Positions 34,646 to 43,631 of a DNA stretch of 64,000 bases are shown here, in pieces. The translations under genes were made by a program, and so were the position numbers. Location of the stretch: assembly GCA_963809965.1 (NCBI GenBank), contig CAWELU010000006.1, positions 124,001-188,000 of the forward strand. Reading direction: 5' to 3'. Source of the stretch: CAIWHR01 sp963809965. GTDB taxonomy: Bacteria > Pseudomonadota > Gammaproteobacteria > Burkholderiales > Casimicrobiaceae. Below the pieces are notes generated by a model. That model was not told the origin of the DNA. It did no database searches and saw nothing but the letters and a program-made list of their open reading frames with translations. The stretch's first letter is position 1; each line of letters starts with the position of its first letter.

Positions 34646-35362
34646 ATGAAGAATCCACGCAAACGAGCGACTGTAGCCATGGCGTCCGGCGGCGATGGGC
34701 TGCGCGTGATCGACCATCAACAGCAGCAAGCGGATGCCTTGAACACGACCACGGCCGGCCCCAACGTCATGCGCCGGCAGATGTTGACGGCCTTTGCCAC
34801 AACGGGAATTGCGCTCGCCCAGGTGCCGATGATCGCGCCGGTGGCGGCGCAGGCGAGCGCCGAGGCTGATCCCGCTATGCAGAAGTATTTCTTGAAGGTA
34901 GGCGAATTTATACAGAGCCTTGTTGAAATTCCTGTGGCTCCAGTCAAATTCAAACAACCCCCTAATAACCCCCATAGTCCAAATACGACGACTACTACAA
35001 AATATCTGGCCGGCATCGCAAACATCTATGATCCAAGCGACTCAAGCGACCCTCCGAAAAGCGTGGGTCGGTGTTCGGCATCTTTTTTGTGCTACCAGAA
35101 TGCGCAAGGGACCTACGCAGACATATCAAACTATATATCCGTTGATAATGGTTTGATAGTCTCGTGGTTTACACCAACAACACTGATTGACTTGGCACTG
35201 GATAGCATAATTCACGGAATGGTAACTGAATGTATAGTTGAGGCGTCCACCAAAATAGGTGTAAATCCTTTTTATGGGGACACGTTTAATTTGAAAGTGT
35301 CTTCAGTAAGGATTGGAGCCGAGGATCAAGTTCAGTTTGAATTTACCGACATTACCACTTGA
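34646..35362 (+). CDS. Secreted protein with AT-rich body, family unknown
   Basis: A 238-residue protein; GGGAGAG precedes ATG 34646. An N-terminal region of about 70 residues holds a twin-arginine-like signal (MRRQMLTAFATTG, cleavage near AAQA). The following ~160 residues are encoded by DNA visibly richer in A and T than anything else in the window. They are Thr/Ser/Asn-rich with four Cys (GRCSASFLC, TECIVEAS and one in the signal region absent). The composition break falls near 34880, between signal and body. This suggests a foreign domain joined to a local export signal. No fold recognised. Confidence 0.65.
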   Translation: MKNPRKRATVAMASGGDGLRVIDHQQQQADALNTTTAGPNVMRRQMLTAFATTGIALAQVPMIAPVAAQASAEADPAMQKYFLKVGEFIQSLVEIPVAPVKFKQPPNNPHSPNTTTTTKYLAGIANIYDPSDSSDPPKSVGRCSASFLCYQNAQGTYADISNYISVDNGLIVSWFTPTTLIDLALDSIIHGMVTECIVEASTKIGVNPFYGDTFNLKVSSVRIGAEDQVQFEFTDITT

Positions 35363-35451
35363 GCGCGGACTCCCATGATGCGCCTTGGGGCGTGCTGGCG
35401 CGAACGGCCGCTCACGGGACAGTTCTGCGGCGACCGGGAACGGCCGGTTGT

Positions 35452-35521
35452 GGCCGGTCTGCGACCATCAAGTCTGGCCGCGAGCTGCCTGACCGTCGAG
35501 GGGCGCAGAACGATCCGGACG
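35452..35521. repeat. Dispersed palindromic repeat, copy R3
   Basis: GGCCGGTCTGCGACCATCAA then GTCTGGCCGCGAGCTGCCTG and ACCGTCGAGGGGCGCAGAAC. It begins 90 bases after the stop of the gene at 34646. Confidence 0.65.
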
Positions 35522-35722
35522 TACAACGATTCCAGGAGCGGACATTCAACCTAGGCACCGGTTTCTGATAAGCGCTGCCTGCGCCCGCAGAGCCTATCCT
35601 TGCATCAGCGCTTCTAGACAGGCCGTGCGTGCCAATGATGCGTTCCAGTCATGATCGGCGTCGGCGCGCAGCGATCGAGGGCTTCCTGACGCCCATGCGG
35701 GCGCCCTCGATGCCGAGCCAGA

Positions 35723-37228
35723 TCAGAATCCCGCAGGCGCGGGGAGACGTCCGAGAATTTTCTCAAGCGCCAGCGCTACGGCGAGCAGATCGCGGTCGCT
35801 CCCTGCGGGGCCATCGATCTCGATTCCCACCGGCAATCCGCTTCCCGTCAACGCGATCGGAAGTGAGATCCCCGGGATCCCCGCGACTGAGCCGGGATCG
35901 GTGTAACGGATGTAGGTCTGGAACGTCGGTACCGGGACGCCGTTGAGAATTACCGTCGAATCGGACCCGATGATCGGAGAGGCCGGGAGTGGCGTCGTCG
36001 GGAATACGATCGCATCGAGGTCGGCACCTTCGAAGGTGCTCCCATACAGCGCTTGCAACTGCGGACGAACCACGTTAACCGCGTTGTCGTACACCGGTTG
36101 CGGTATGGCCATCGGTGCCCCTGGAACCACGAACGTATCGAATACGAACTTCACGTCCGGACTCGCGATTTGCGCCGCAAGCTGCGGCAGCGTAACGCCA
36201 GTGTTGTAGGTCTCCAGATAGTTGCCGATGTCCTGCGTCGCCTCGAACAGCGCGATCGGGAATCCCGACTGATTGTCGAGATCGAGGAAGCCAGAAACCT
36301 GCAGTTGCACGATCTGAACGCCTGCATGGCGTAGCTTGTCGAGAGCCTGATTGACGAGGTGCAGGGTCTCCACGTCGACGTTCTGGAACATCTCCGGAAC
36401 CACACCGAGGCGGATCCGGCGGGGCGCGACCGTTTCCATCTTGCTCCAATCCCCCGTGATCACGCTGTCGAGCAGGACAAGATCTGATACTGTGCGTGCC
36501 ATTGGACCCACCGTGTCCCGCGTGTGCGATATCGGCGTCACGCCAAGCTGCGAATAACGATGGATCGTGGGCCGCAAAGCGACGATGCCGGTGAGCGCCG
36601 CCGGTATCCTCACCGATCCGCCGGTATCGGTGCCGATGCCTCCCAGTGCGAGTCGCGCGGCGATCGCACTTCCGTTGCCCCCGCTCGATCCGCCGGGGAA
36701 CCGTGTCTTGTCATAGGGATTCCCCACCGGTCCGAATGCGGCGTTGTTGCTGGTGATGCCAAACGCCAGTTCGTGCATGTTGGTCTTGCCCAATACGATC
36801 GCCCCTGCGTCGAGCAGCGCTTGGACGACCGGGGCGTTAGCATCGGGCACGAAGGCATGCAGACCCGGCGTCCCGGCGGTGTTCCGAATGCCGGCGACGT
36901 GGATGTTGTCCTTGACGACCAGCGGAACGCCATGCAGGGCGCCGAAGTGGGCAGGATCGCGGCGGCGAGCTTCATCCGCATCACGGGCGGCGTTGATCGC
37001 TTCGATCCCATTCACCGTGATGAACGCGTTCAGGTCGGGATTCACTGCGATCTTGGCCAGCAGCGCCCTTGTTAACTGTTCGCTTGTGACTCTGCCTTCC
37101 TTGATGAGTTTGGCGGCCTCCGTCACGGTGAGTTGCGTGAGGTCGATGGGCTGCCCAGCAATGCTGACGCTCCCGAGCAGCAAAGCGATTGCGGTGCAAA
37201 GCGTGCCGATCCGGCGTAAGGCGCTCAT
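35723..37228 (-). CDS. Amidase signature family enzyme, secreted
   Basis: A 501-residue amidase with a signal peptide (to about residue 25, SVSIAG). The Ser-cisSer-Lys triad is in place: Lys in GVPLVVKDNIHVAG, cis-Ser in FPGGSSGGNGSAIAARL, and the nucleophile in GIGTDTGGSVRIPAALTG. C-terminal motifs (FPTTPLPASPIIG, PGISLPIALTGSGLPVGIEI) are typical. It hydrolyses amide bonds; the export signal suggests action on periplasmic or environmental amides. Upstream and downstream gaps contain repeats, so it is an isolated gene. Confidence 0.92.
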   Translation of the reverse strand: MSALRRIGTLCTAIALLLGSVSIAGQPIDLTQLTVTEAAKLIKEGRVTSEQLTRALLAKIAVNPDLNAFITVNGIEAINAARDADEARRRDPAHFGALHGVPLVVKDNIHVAGIRNTAGTPGLHAFVPDANAPVVQALLDAGAIVLGKTNMHELAFGITSNNAAFGPVGNPYDKTRFPGGSSGGNGSAIAARLALGGIGTDTGGSVRIPAALTGIVALRPTIHRYSQLGVTPISHTRDTVGPMARTVSDLVLLDSVITGDWSKMETVAPRRIRLGVVPEMFQNVDVETLHLVNQALDKLRHAGVQIVQLQVSGFLDLDNQSGFPIALFEATQDIGNYLETYNTGVTLPQLAAQIASPDVKFVFDTFVVPGAPMAIPQPVYDNAVNVVRPQLQALYGSTFEGADLDAIVFPTTPLPASPIIGSDSTVILNGVPVPTFQTYIRYTDPGSVAGIPGISLPIALTGSGLPVGIEIDGPAGSDRDLLAVALALEKILGRLPAPAGF

Positions 37229-38117
37229 GTTGCCTCCCGAGTGTAGGTTGGGTTAAGCGCAATGATAAGAACAATATTCCTGCGAAGCCATCCTCAAAAT
37301 CGAGGGCCCCTCCTCAAAGACGGCACGGCTAGGGCGTCCAAACGGCCCACGTCGCCATCGGCGTAGACGAATCGATACTCGACGTTCTTCCCCTCCAGCC
37401 AACCGAGATCGTGCATCCCCTACGCGAACGCCGCGCGCAGATGGGCGGACGCGGCTTCCGATGCTAGCCATAGCAGCCCGACACGACCGACCATCGTAAC
37501 AGGCTGTCCGCGGCCGAGTCGATGCGCGAAAAGGAGGCCGATGCCGCCTGCCAGTGAAAAACCCGCGGCGTGTGATCACTAAATCACCTCGTCGACGAGC
37601 GGAAGTCCGGCCATCGTACGCCTACAACGGGAATTGAGCGCCGCCAACGAGCGGCTGCTCTTGGCCCGCGAGCTGCCTGAACGCCTATGCGTCCCAGACC
37701 GACCCGTCGCTGCCGATCGGGCTTGAGGTGAGCGGACTTTCACGAAGTTTGAGGTGCTCCACAACCGGCCATTCGCGCCATCACGATTGAGCTTGATAAT
37801 TTGGCGGAGTTCGTGGCGAAGTGCGGGAGTGCGGTAGTGAGCCTCGTACGCCAAGCCTGCCGCGCTAAGACAGGGTGACGATTGAGTTACGCGGACGAGC
37901 GATGCGTTGCTGCGGGAATGGTCACTTGCGCGAAAATTATGGAAGCGTAGAGTAGCGCATTGTGCCCGATAACCTCGGCTCCTTCGAGGAGTGCGAGGAC
38001 ATGCAGGCCTGCCTGACCGTGTCGCGCTGGCTGGTATCCAAGCTGTCGTTCGCCAAGGCCGGTCGATTCTTGAGGACATCCGTCAAGGGAAGCGCACCTT
38101 AGAACAGGAGCTTCGTT
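37229..38117. other. Long stretch without recognised gene
   Basis: Nearly 900 bases with no convincing gene. It includes short dispersed repeat copy 2 at 37573-37620. Near 37961-38104 a plus-strand frame (SRWLVSKLSFAKAGRFL) looks protein-like but is only 48 codons and unsupported by a ribosome-binding site. The promoter of hcp must be near the right end. Confidence 0.4.
37573..37620. repeat. Short dispersed repeat, copy 2
   Basis: GATCACTAAATCACCTCGTC then GACGAGCGGAAGTCCGGCC. Matches the first 50 bases of the window. As in copy 1, the minus strand ends in LVDEVI and a stop. Confidence 0.35.
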
Positions 38118-38600
38118 ATGGCATCGGACATCTTCGCAAAGCTCGGCGACATCAAGGGCGAATCACTCGACAGCAAGCATAAGGACGAGATCGAGGTGCT
38201 CTCGTGGTCCTGGGGAGTGAATCAGAGCGGTACCATCGCCCAAGGCGGTGGAGGTGGTGTGGGGAAAGCGAATTTCAACGATTTCAGCTTTACCCATCAC
38301 CTCGACAAAGCGTCGCCGGTTCTGTTGAAAGCGTGCGCGACTGGTGAGCACATCAAGGAAGCGACCATCACAACGCGCAAGGCCGGCAAGGGTCAGCAGG
38401 AATTCCTGATTATCAAGATGAACGACATCATCGTCACTAGCGTGGCTCTGAGCGGTGCCGGCGACGGGGCCACCACGGCGGAGAGCGTCGCGCTTCAGTT
38501 CGCCAAAGTTGACTTGGAATACAAGCCGCAGAAGGCCGACGGATCACTGGATGCCGGCGTCCATTTCAAGTACGACATCAAGGGCAACAAGGTCGGGTAA
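38118..38600 (+). CDS. hcp: Type VI secretion tube protein Hcp
   Basis: A 160-residue Hcp-family protein, full length. MASDIFAKLGDIKGESLDSK, EIEVLSWSWGVNQSG, FTHHLDKASPVLLKACATGE, and a strand-rich C-terminus ending VHFKYDIKGNKVG fit the hexameric tube subunit. AGGAG lies before ATG 38118. No other T6SS gene (VipA/B, VgrG, ClpV) is in the window, so this is an orphan Hcp. Its 3' end overlaps the end of the convergent methyltransferase gene by 23 bases. Confidence 0.92.
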   Translation: MASDIFAKLGDIKGESLDSKHKDEIEVLSWSWGVNQSGTIAQGGGGGVGKANFNDFSFTHHLDKASPVLLKACATGEHIKEATITTRKAGKGQQEFLIIKMNDIIVTSVALSGAGDGATTAESVALQFAKVDLEYKPQKADGSLDAGVHFKYDIKGNKVG

Positions 38601-39933
38601 TCGGAGCGGTCCCTTTCATCGCTCGAATCACCAGCCCCGCAACTGGCGCTCCCGATTCCATCCGCAGCTCGGCGTGCCCAATCTCCGACACCAGTCCGGC
38701 GCCGGTGAGTAGCCGTTCGACATACCCGCGGGAGTGGCTATAGCGGCCGTGCAGCTCGAGGTGATAGTCCAGGGTCGCGTCGCCGCCTACTGCGCGCTCG
38801 AGAGTAAAGACCAACAAGCCGTCCGGTCGCAGGGCTCCCGCAGCGGCCGCGACGACGTCCTCCAGGCCGCCGAAATAGACCAACGTGTCGGCCGAGACGA
38901 TCAGGTCGAACGCTTCCTTGCTGTTCCGCAGGTACTCCGTCAACTCGCCTTTCACCAGCGCGTCGTAGACATTCTTCTCGTTCGCTTGAGCCAGCATCCC
39001 CGCGGAGAGATCGACACCTGTCAGTCGGCGAGCATACGGGAGCACGAGCGGGCCGCACAGTCCCGTTCCGCAGCCGGCGTCGAGCACGTCGAGGCTCTTT
39101 GACGGCCCGAATCCCGAGTCTTCCAGCATCGCCGCGACAAGCGCCGGGGCGCGGTACGATAACTTCGCAAGCTTCGACTCAAAGGTGGCGGCAAAGGCGT
39201 CGAAGATTCCCGCGACGAACCCGTTCGACGCGCGCTGCGGAACGTCTCGACCGGTGCAGGCCGCCAACATGTGCCGCGCAATCGGGTCGTCTGGCTCCTC
39301 CTCGAGCCATTCCTCGAAGATCTTCGTCGCCTCGTCGATCTCGCCGATGGTGCAATGCGCGAGCGCCAGAAGTCGTCGGGCTTCCCGGTGTTTCGGCCTC
39401 AGCGTGATCGCCTTGCAGAAGCACGCGACCGCCTCTTCGGTTCGTTTCAACCCCGTCAGAAGAACGCCCAGATTGGTGTACGCATCAATGTGATCGGGGT
39501 CTGCGCGAATGGCAGTTCGATACGCGTCTTCGGCGTCGACCGGTTTGCCCGCCGCCCGCAATAGCACGCCAAGATTGCTATGTGCGTTCGCATGACCTGG
39601 ATTCAGCGAAATCGCGCGCCGGTAGGCGACGATGGCATCGTCGAGCTTGCCTTGCGCTTGGAAGACGATGCCCAGATTGCTGTAGCAATCCGCGCGGTCG
39701 GGTACGAGTCCGAGGCTCTTCTCGATGAGTGCGATAGCCTCGTCACTCCGACCCTGTTGATGGGCGAGCACACCAGCATAATGCAACGCTTCCGGATGGT
39801 TGGGGGCGATGTCGAAAATCCGGCGATAGACCTCCTCCGCCTCAGCGAGCTGCTCGTTCTTCTGCAGGTGGATGGCGATCGAAACCGCCTCCTCAAGAGT
39901 TAATTCTCGCGTTGGCGTTTCCGACTGCTGCAT
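38578..39933 (-). CDS. TPR-repeat methyltransferase
   Basis: A 451-residue protein. About six tetratricopeptide repeats occupy residues 10-230 (ALHYAGVLAHQQGRSDEAIA, CYSNLGIVFQAQGKLDDAIV and AHSNLGVLLRAAGKPVDAED). A class I SAM-dependent methyltransferase domain follows, with LDVLDAGCGTGLCG as the SAM-binding glycine loop and ADTLVYFGGLEDV. Similar proteins are called predicted TPR methyltransferases; the target is unknown but probably protein. ATG 39933 has AAAGG upstream. Convergent with and overlapping hcp. Confidence 0.88.
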   Translation of the reverse strand: MQQSETPTRELTLEEAVSIAIHLQKNEQLAEAEEVYRRIFDIAPNHPEALHYAGVLAHQQGRSDEAIALIEKSLGLVPDRADCYSNLGIVFQAQGKLDDAIVAYRRAISLNPGHANAHSNLGVLLRAAGKPVDAEDAYRTAIRADPDHIDAYTNLGVLLTGLKRTEEAVACFCKAITLRPKHREARRLLALAHCTIGEIDEATKIFEEWLEEEPDDPIARHMLAACTGRDVPQRASNGFVAGIFDAFAATFESKLAKLSYRAPALVAAMLEDSGFGPSKSLDVLDAGCGTGLCGPLVLPYARRLTGVDLSAGMLAQANEKNVYDALVKGELTEYLRNSKEAFDLIVSADTLVYFGGLEDVVAAAAGALRPDGLLVFTLERAVGGDATLDYHLELHGRYSHSRGYVERLLTGAGLVSEIGHAELRMESGAPVAGLVIRAMKGTAPITRPCCP

Positions 39934-39999
39934 CACTACCTTTCGGCAACGATCATCGTGGCGCCGGCTGTCGCCATTGTGTGCCAATGAACGTTCGTT

Positions 40000-40055
40000 G
40001 ATCCATTATTGAATCAACTCGCCGACGACTGCTGGGCCACCCATACTACGCCCAG
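40000..40055. repeat. Short dispersed repeat, copy 3 (degenerate)
   Basis: GATCCATTATTGAATCAACT then CGCCGACGACTGCTGGGCC and ACCCATACTACG. A looser match to copies 1 and 2. The minus-strand end reads ELIQ and a stop, like the DEVIQ end of the ABC substrate-binding gene at 50033. Confidence 0.3.
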
Positions 40056-40139
40056 AATTAATCGTGGGCGGCGTATCGCCGCCCCGGCCGGTACCAGTGA
40101 GCGGCCACTTTGGGTACGCTGCTTCGGATGACGGTTTGT

Positions 40140-40205
40140 GGCCGGTCAGCGACCGTCAAGTCGGGCAGAGAGCTGCCTGATCGTCGACGGGCGCAGACCG
40201 ATCCT
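40140..40205. repeat. Dispersed palindromic repeat, copy R4
   Basis: GGCCGGTCAGCGACCGTCAA then GTCGGGCAGAGAGCTGCCTG and ATCGTCGACGGGCGCAGACC. GCG-CCGTC and GACGG-CGC form a stem with one mismatch. Confidence 0.65.
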
Positions 40206-40382
40206 TACCCGTCGTTTCTCTTGTGCGAAAGCCGACGTTCAGTCATCGCACCCGTCAACGCAATCCATCAGCCGTGGCTTCAGTTCCAGCAGGCGTGGTA
40301 AGGTTGCGGGTCGTATCCATTACGGCAGCCAAGAGACTGCGAAATGAACCGTTTCTCGCTCGGGAAGTGGCTTTAGGGTGTG

Positions 40383-40838
40383 ATGGCCGTTCTCGCCGCC
40401 GCCGGCGCGTTCGCTGTCCTCTTCTCAGCTTTCTCGGTGCTCGCGGCCGGCATCGACGCGAATGCGACGGTGTTGGCGAAGCTCGATGACGATTGGTCGA
40501 AGGCGGCAGCGACGAAGGATGCGGACCGCGTTGCGTCCTTCTACGCCGAAGATGCGATCGCCTATCCGCCGAATGACTCCGCAGCAGTCGGCCGACCCGC
40601 TGCGAAGAAGGTTTGGAATTCGTATTTCGCCGACCCGAGCTTCAAGATTTCCCGGAAGACGGACCATGCTGGGGTGAGCGGCGATCTCGGCTTCACGGCC
40701 GGCACCTACGACGACTCGTTCAAGGGGCCCGATGGCAAGCTGGTCAGCAAGAAGGGAAAGTACGTGTGCACTTGGAAGAAACAGAAGGACGGGACCTGGA
40801 AGGCCATCCACGACATTTGGAACGCAGATACCAAGTAG
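40383..40838 (+). CDS. SnoaL/DUF4440-like (NTF2 fold) secreted protein
   Basis: A 151-residue protein. A signal peptide ends near LAAGI. The NTF2-fold region begins VLAKLDDDWSKAAATKDADR and continues VASFYAEDAIAYPPNDSAAV, the usual start of DUF4440/SnoaL-like domains, and closes with YVCTWKKQKDGTWKAIHDIW. Such domains may be catalytic or simply ligand-binding. GTG 40380 overlaps ATG 40383 by a codon; AGGGTG precedes it. Confidence 0.8.
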   Translation: MAVLAAAGAFAVLFSAFSVLAAGIDANATVLAKLDDDWSKAAATKDADRVASFYAEDAIAYPPNDSAAVGRPAAKKVWNSYFADPSFKISRKTDHAGVSGDLGFTAGTYDDSFKGPDGKLVSKKGKYVCTWKKQKDGTWKAIHDIWNADTK

Positions 40839-40906
40839 CAGCGTCACGATCGCGCGCGGACCGGCGGCGATCGCGACGCTGCAGGAGTCCGAACGCCGTT
40901 CGCCCG

Positions 40907-41479
40907 ATGAGCACACCTGCCGATACCTATCTCGCCGCGATAGCCGACGCGGCAACCAGTCCAGAGGCACAACCGTCGCTGGAGTCCTTCATGGCCAGAG
41001 CCATCGCGATGGAGCTCGAGACTGGGCAGCGCTATGACGAACTCGCGGACATCGTGGAAACACAAGACAAGTCGAATCTCGAAGTGGTAAAGCTGTTCCG
41101 GACCATGGCCGGCATCGAGCGCAAGCATGCCGACGTGCTGCTCACGCAAATGGGCTGGACCGATGCGCCGCCGGCGTCGGCGTCAGCATGGGACGTCGGG
41201 ACCAGTGAAGGCCCGGAAGCGGCTGCGAGCGAGGAATTGCACTACCCCATGCAGCCCTATCATGCGCTGCAGATCGCGCTGCGCAACGAGGAACGCGCCG
41301 TGTGCTTTTTCGGCCTGCTCGCGGCCGCCGCCAGCGGCGGGCCCGTGCGCGCAGCCGCGCTAGCGATGGAGCAGGAGGAGCGGGAGCATGTCGCGCTGGT
41401 GAAAGCGTGGATTGCCAAGGTGCCGCAGCCTGATGGCGACTGGGTGGTCGATCCCGATCCAGCACGGTTTACCGACTGA
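40907..41479 (+). CDS. Rubrerythrin/ferritin-like diiron protein
   Basis: A 190-residue four-helix bundle protein. Candidate diiron ligands: Glu and Tyr in ELETGQRYDELA, E and H in GIERKHADVL, E in LRNEERAVCFFG and E-x2-H in EQEEREHVALVKAW. No rubredoxin Cys4 domain is present, so this is the bare diiron domain as in some peroxide-scavenging rubrerythrin relatives. It follows the NTF2-fold gene by 68 bases and may be co-transcribed. Confidence 0.8.
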   Translation: MSTPADTYLAAIADAATSPEAQPSLESFMARAIAMELETGQRYDELADIVETQDKSNLEVVKLFRTMAGIERKHADVLLTQMGWTDAPPASASAWDVGTSEGPEAAASEELHYPMQPYHALQIALRNEERAVCFFGLLAAAASGGPVRAAALAMEQEEREHVALVKAWIAKVPQPDGDWVVDPDPARFTD

Positions 41480-41777
41480 ATCCATCGCTGCGTGTTGTCG
41501 CGCATTGCGATCGACGCGGCGTTCTGTTTGACGGCTTCGGCCCCGGCTATGACGCAGCCGCCGGCCCCGTTTCCCGATCACGCGACTGACGAATAAGCGG
41601 CGCGGAAGCCCCTTGACTGCGCCGGCGCTTCTCAGAACAAGATGATCAAGCTGAATGGCCGCTCCCGGGCATTTTTGGCGGCGATTCTGATCGGCTGGTT
41701 GTGGCTCGATAGCAGACTCACGTTTCGGTGCTTTATCCGCACGATGATCAGTGCGGCGCCTTGCGCGATAATGCCGC
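41480..41777. other. Intergenic region, nothing recognised
   Basis: About 300 bases between the rubrerythrin-like gene and the gene at 41778. No motif, repeat or hairpin stood out. Confidence 0.3.
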
Positions 41778-42215
41778 GTGCGCCTTGAACTATTCCCCTT
41801 TCGCTACCGCGATCCCCGAACCGGAAAGTGGGTGCGGGCGCGCTACCGCGCCGAGCGGTATGGGATCGCCGCGCGCTATGCAGAGTCGGAGATCACGGGG
41901 CCGGCCGAGATCCGCGACGTCGATCCGTGCGCGCGAGCGTTCAGCCCGCGTTCTGATCCAGTGCCGCAGGCGCATCGGCCGATCAAGGACCCGCCGAGGG
42001 ATCAACCGCCGCAACCAAAGAAGGACCCGCCTGACGGCGACCCTCCGGTGAAGGAGCCGCCGGAGGAAGATCCGGCAAACGTGGACGGTCTAGAGCGATT
42101 TTTACTGTTGTTGTTCCTCCGGCGCTACGTCGCCCATTGCGGCAGGCGTCGCAGGTTCGCCGCGATGAACGGGGCGACACGGCTGTTTGCTGAAACACGA
42201 ACGTCCGCGGGATAG
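41778..42215 (+). CDS. Conserved hypothetical protein, Pro-rich C-terminus
   Basis: A 145-residue protein starting at GTG 41778. The N-terminal 55 residues (LELFPFRYRDPRTGKWVRAR then YRAERYGIAARYAESEITGP and AEIRDVDP) form a compact conserved-looking domain that I have seen in proteobacterial hypothetical proteins. Then comes a Pro/Asp-rich linker (IKDPPRDQPPQPKKDPPDGD) and a short basic tail. Function unknown. It lies in the repeat- and IS-rich region. Confidence 0.6.
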   Translation: MRLELFPFRYRDPRTGKWVRARYRAERYGIAARYAESEITGPAEIRDVDPCARAFSPRSDPVPQAHRPIKDPPRDQPPQPKKDPPDGDPPVKEPPEEDPANVDGLERFLLLLFLRRYVAHCGRRRRFAAMNGATRLFAETRTSAG

Positions 42216-42299
42216 AAACAACAAGCCCCGCCGATTACGGCGCGAACTGTGCCGGCGTTCCGACCGGAGGTTCGGCTGCGCTTGCGTGCCTCCAGCGAA

Positions 42300-42890
42300 A
42301 TGCGGCGAAGACCTCGCCCGCGTGTCAGCAAGCATTGCAGGCGGTCGCCGGTAACGCGAACGCGGCGGCGTCCGCCTCGAGTGCCGCCGCGGGGACAGCG
42401 TCCAACGCGCCCACCCGCGACGTCGCGGCGACACCGGTTCCCTCGGCAGGGCAACCTTTCGTGGTACACCCGGCCGCACACGGTGACCGGTCCCAATGGC
42501 ACGGCGACCGTCTATCAACCGCAGGTCATTTCATGGCCCGGCTTCAAGACGCGCTCAATGCGCGAACGGTACTCGGTATCCTGCCCGAGGGCGGGCAGGC
42601 GCCGACGCTCGGATCGATCGATGTCGCGTTCACCACGGCGACCAATCTCGATGAGCGCGTGGTCACGTTGACCGAACCGAGGCTCGTTGCTTCGCATTTT
42701 CCGACACTCGATGCGGCGCGCGCCGCGCAGGTCGATGAGCGCATCCGGGCGGCGCTCGCCGGTATGGGCGTCAAACACGTGCCGCTCGCCACTCTTGTCG
42801 TGAGCCTGCGCAAGCAAGTGAGAAGCCGCCCGAGGTCGCGCTCGACAATTCGCCGCCGCGCATTTTCGTCAGTGCGCGGCCCGCGAGCCG
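42300..42890 (+). pseudogene. Frameshifted conserved secreted protein remnant
   Basis: Pieces in three frames line up as one former protein. These are QAVAGNANAAASASSAAAGT; VTGPNGTATVYQPQVISWPG; NARTVLGILPEGGQAPTLGS followed by IDVAFTTATNLDERVVTLTE; and KPPEVALDNSPPRIFVSARP. The last two resemble a conserved hypothetical family in which ITARTxVDxxxRxVTL precedes PPxIxVSxxPA. At least two frameshifts occur, near 42530 and 42820. It is joined directly to an IS1182-type fragment at about 43035. Confidence 0.55.
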
Positions 42891-43039
42891 GCGGCTCGCG
42901 CTTCGACGGGTTCGGTCAGCTCGAGCAAGATCTAGAGGCGCGGATGGCCGGCGGTACGTGCCAGCATGAGTTTCAATCGATGCGGGGTGGCGGCGGTTTT
43001 GCCGGGCGCGGCGGTGGTGGATTTCGGCGATGATCGCCG

Positions 43040-43394
43040 GCGAAGACGCGCCGCTGTCCTTACGAAAGTCCGCAATCGTCTTGAAATCCGGCGTCAAGCG
43101 CCCGGTCAGCCACATCAGTTCAACGTTACGCTGCGTTTCCCGTTCCAGGCGACGACTGGACTGCACACGGTTGAGATACCCGTAGACGTAGACCTTCAAC
43201 AGCACCGCCGGATGGTACGCGGGACGCCCAGTGACCGCCGGCGCCACCCTCTCGAAGCCAAGACTCGTCAGATCAAGCTCGTCGATGAACACATCGATCA
43301 CCCGAACTGGGTTGTCCTCGGCGATATAGTCGTCAAGACACTCCGGCAGCAGCGTGACCTGCGTGCGGTCCTCGCCTTCGAGGAATCGCTTCAT
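43040..43394 (-). mobile_element. IS1182-family transposase, N-terminal fragment
   Basis: The frame from ATG 43394 reads MKRFLEGEDRTQVTLLPECL then DDYIAEDNPVRVIDVFIDEL and YLNRVQSSRRLERETQRNVE, ending at TIADFRKDSG near 43050. This is the N-terminal domain of IS1182-type transposases. The catalytic DDE core is missing and the next bases belong to the secreted-protein remnant. A deletion or recombination scar. Confidence 0.85.
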
Positions 43395-43631
43395 GTTGCC
43401 GCTCCGAAGAAAGTCTCCTCCTCAATATAGGCAACTTTCCTGCATAGGCAACCTACGCGTTTTCACACGGGCTCGACCCACTCCGGCCATCGATCCCCAC
43501 CAAAACCGGACGTTCGTATAGTTGGTCTGTCCTAAATTCAGTGATACCGAAACTCAGCGGGCAGGTACCTGCCAGTGAAGGCGGAACTGCGCCCGCGAAG
43601 GGATGGACCACTCTGCTCGCCCGGCGACGCC

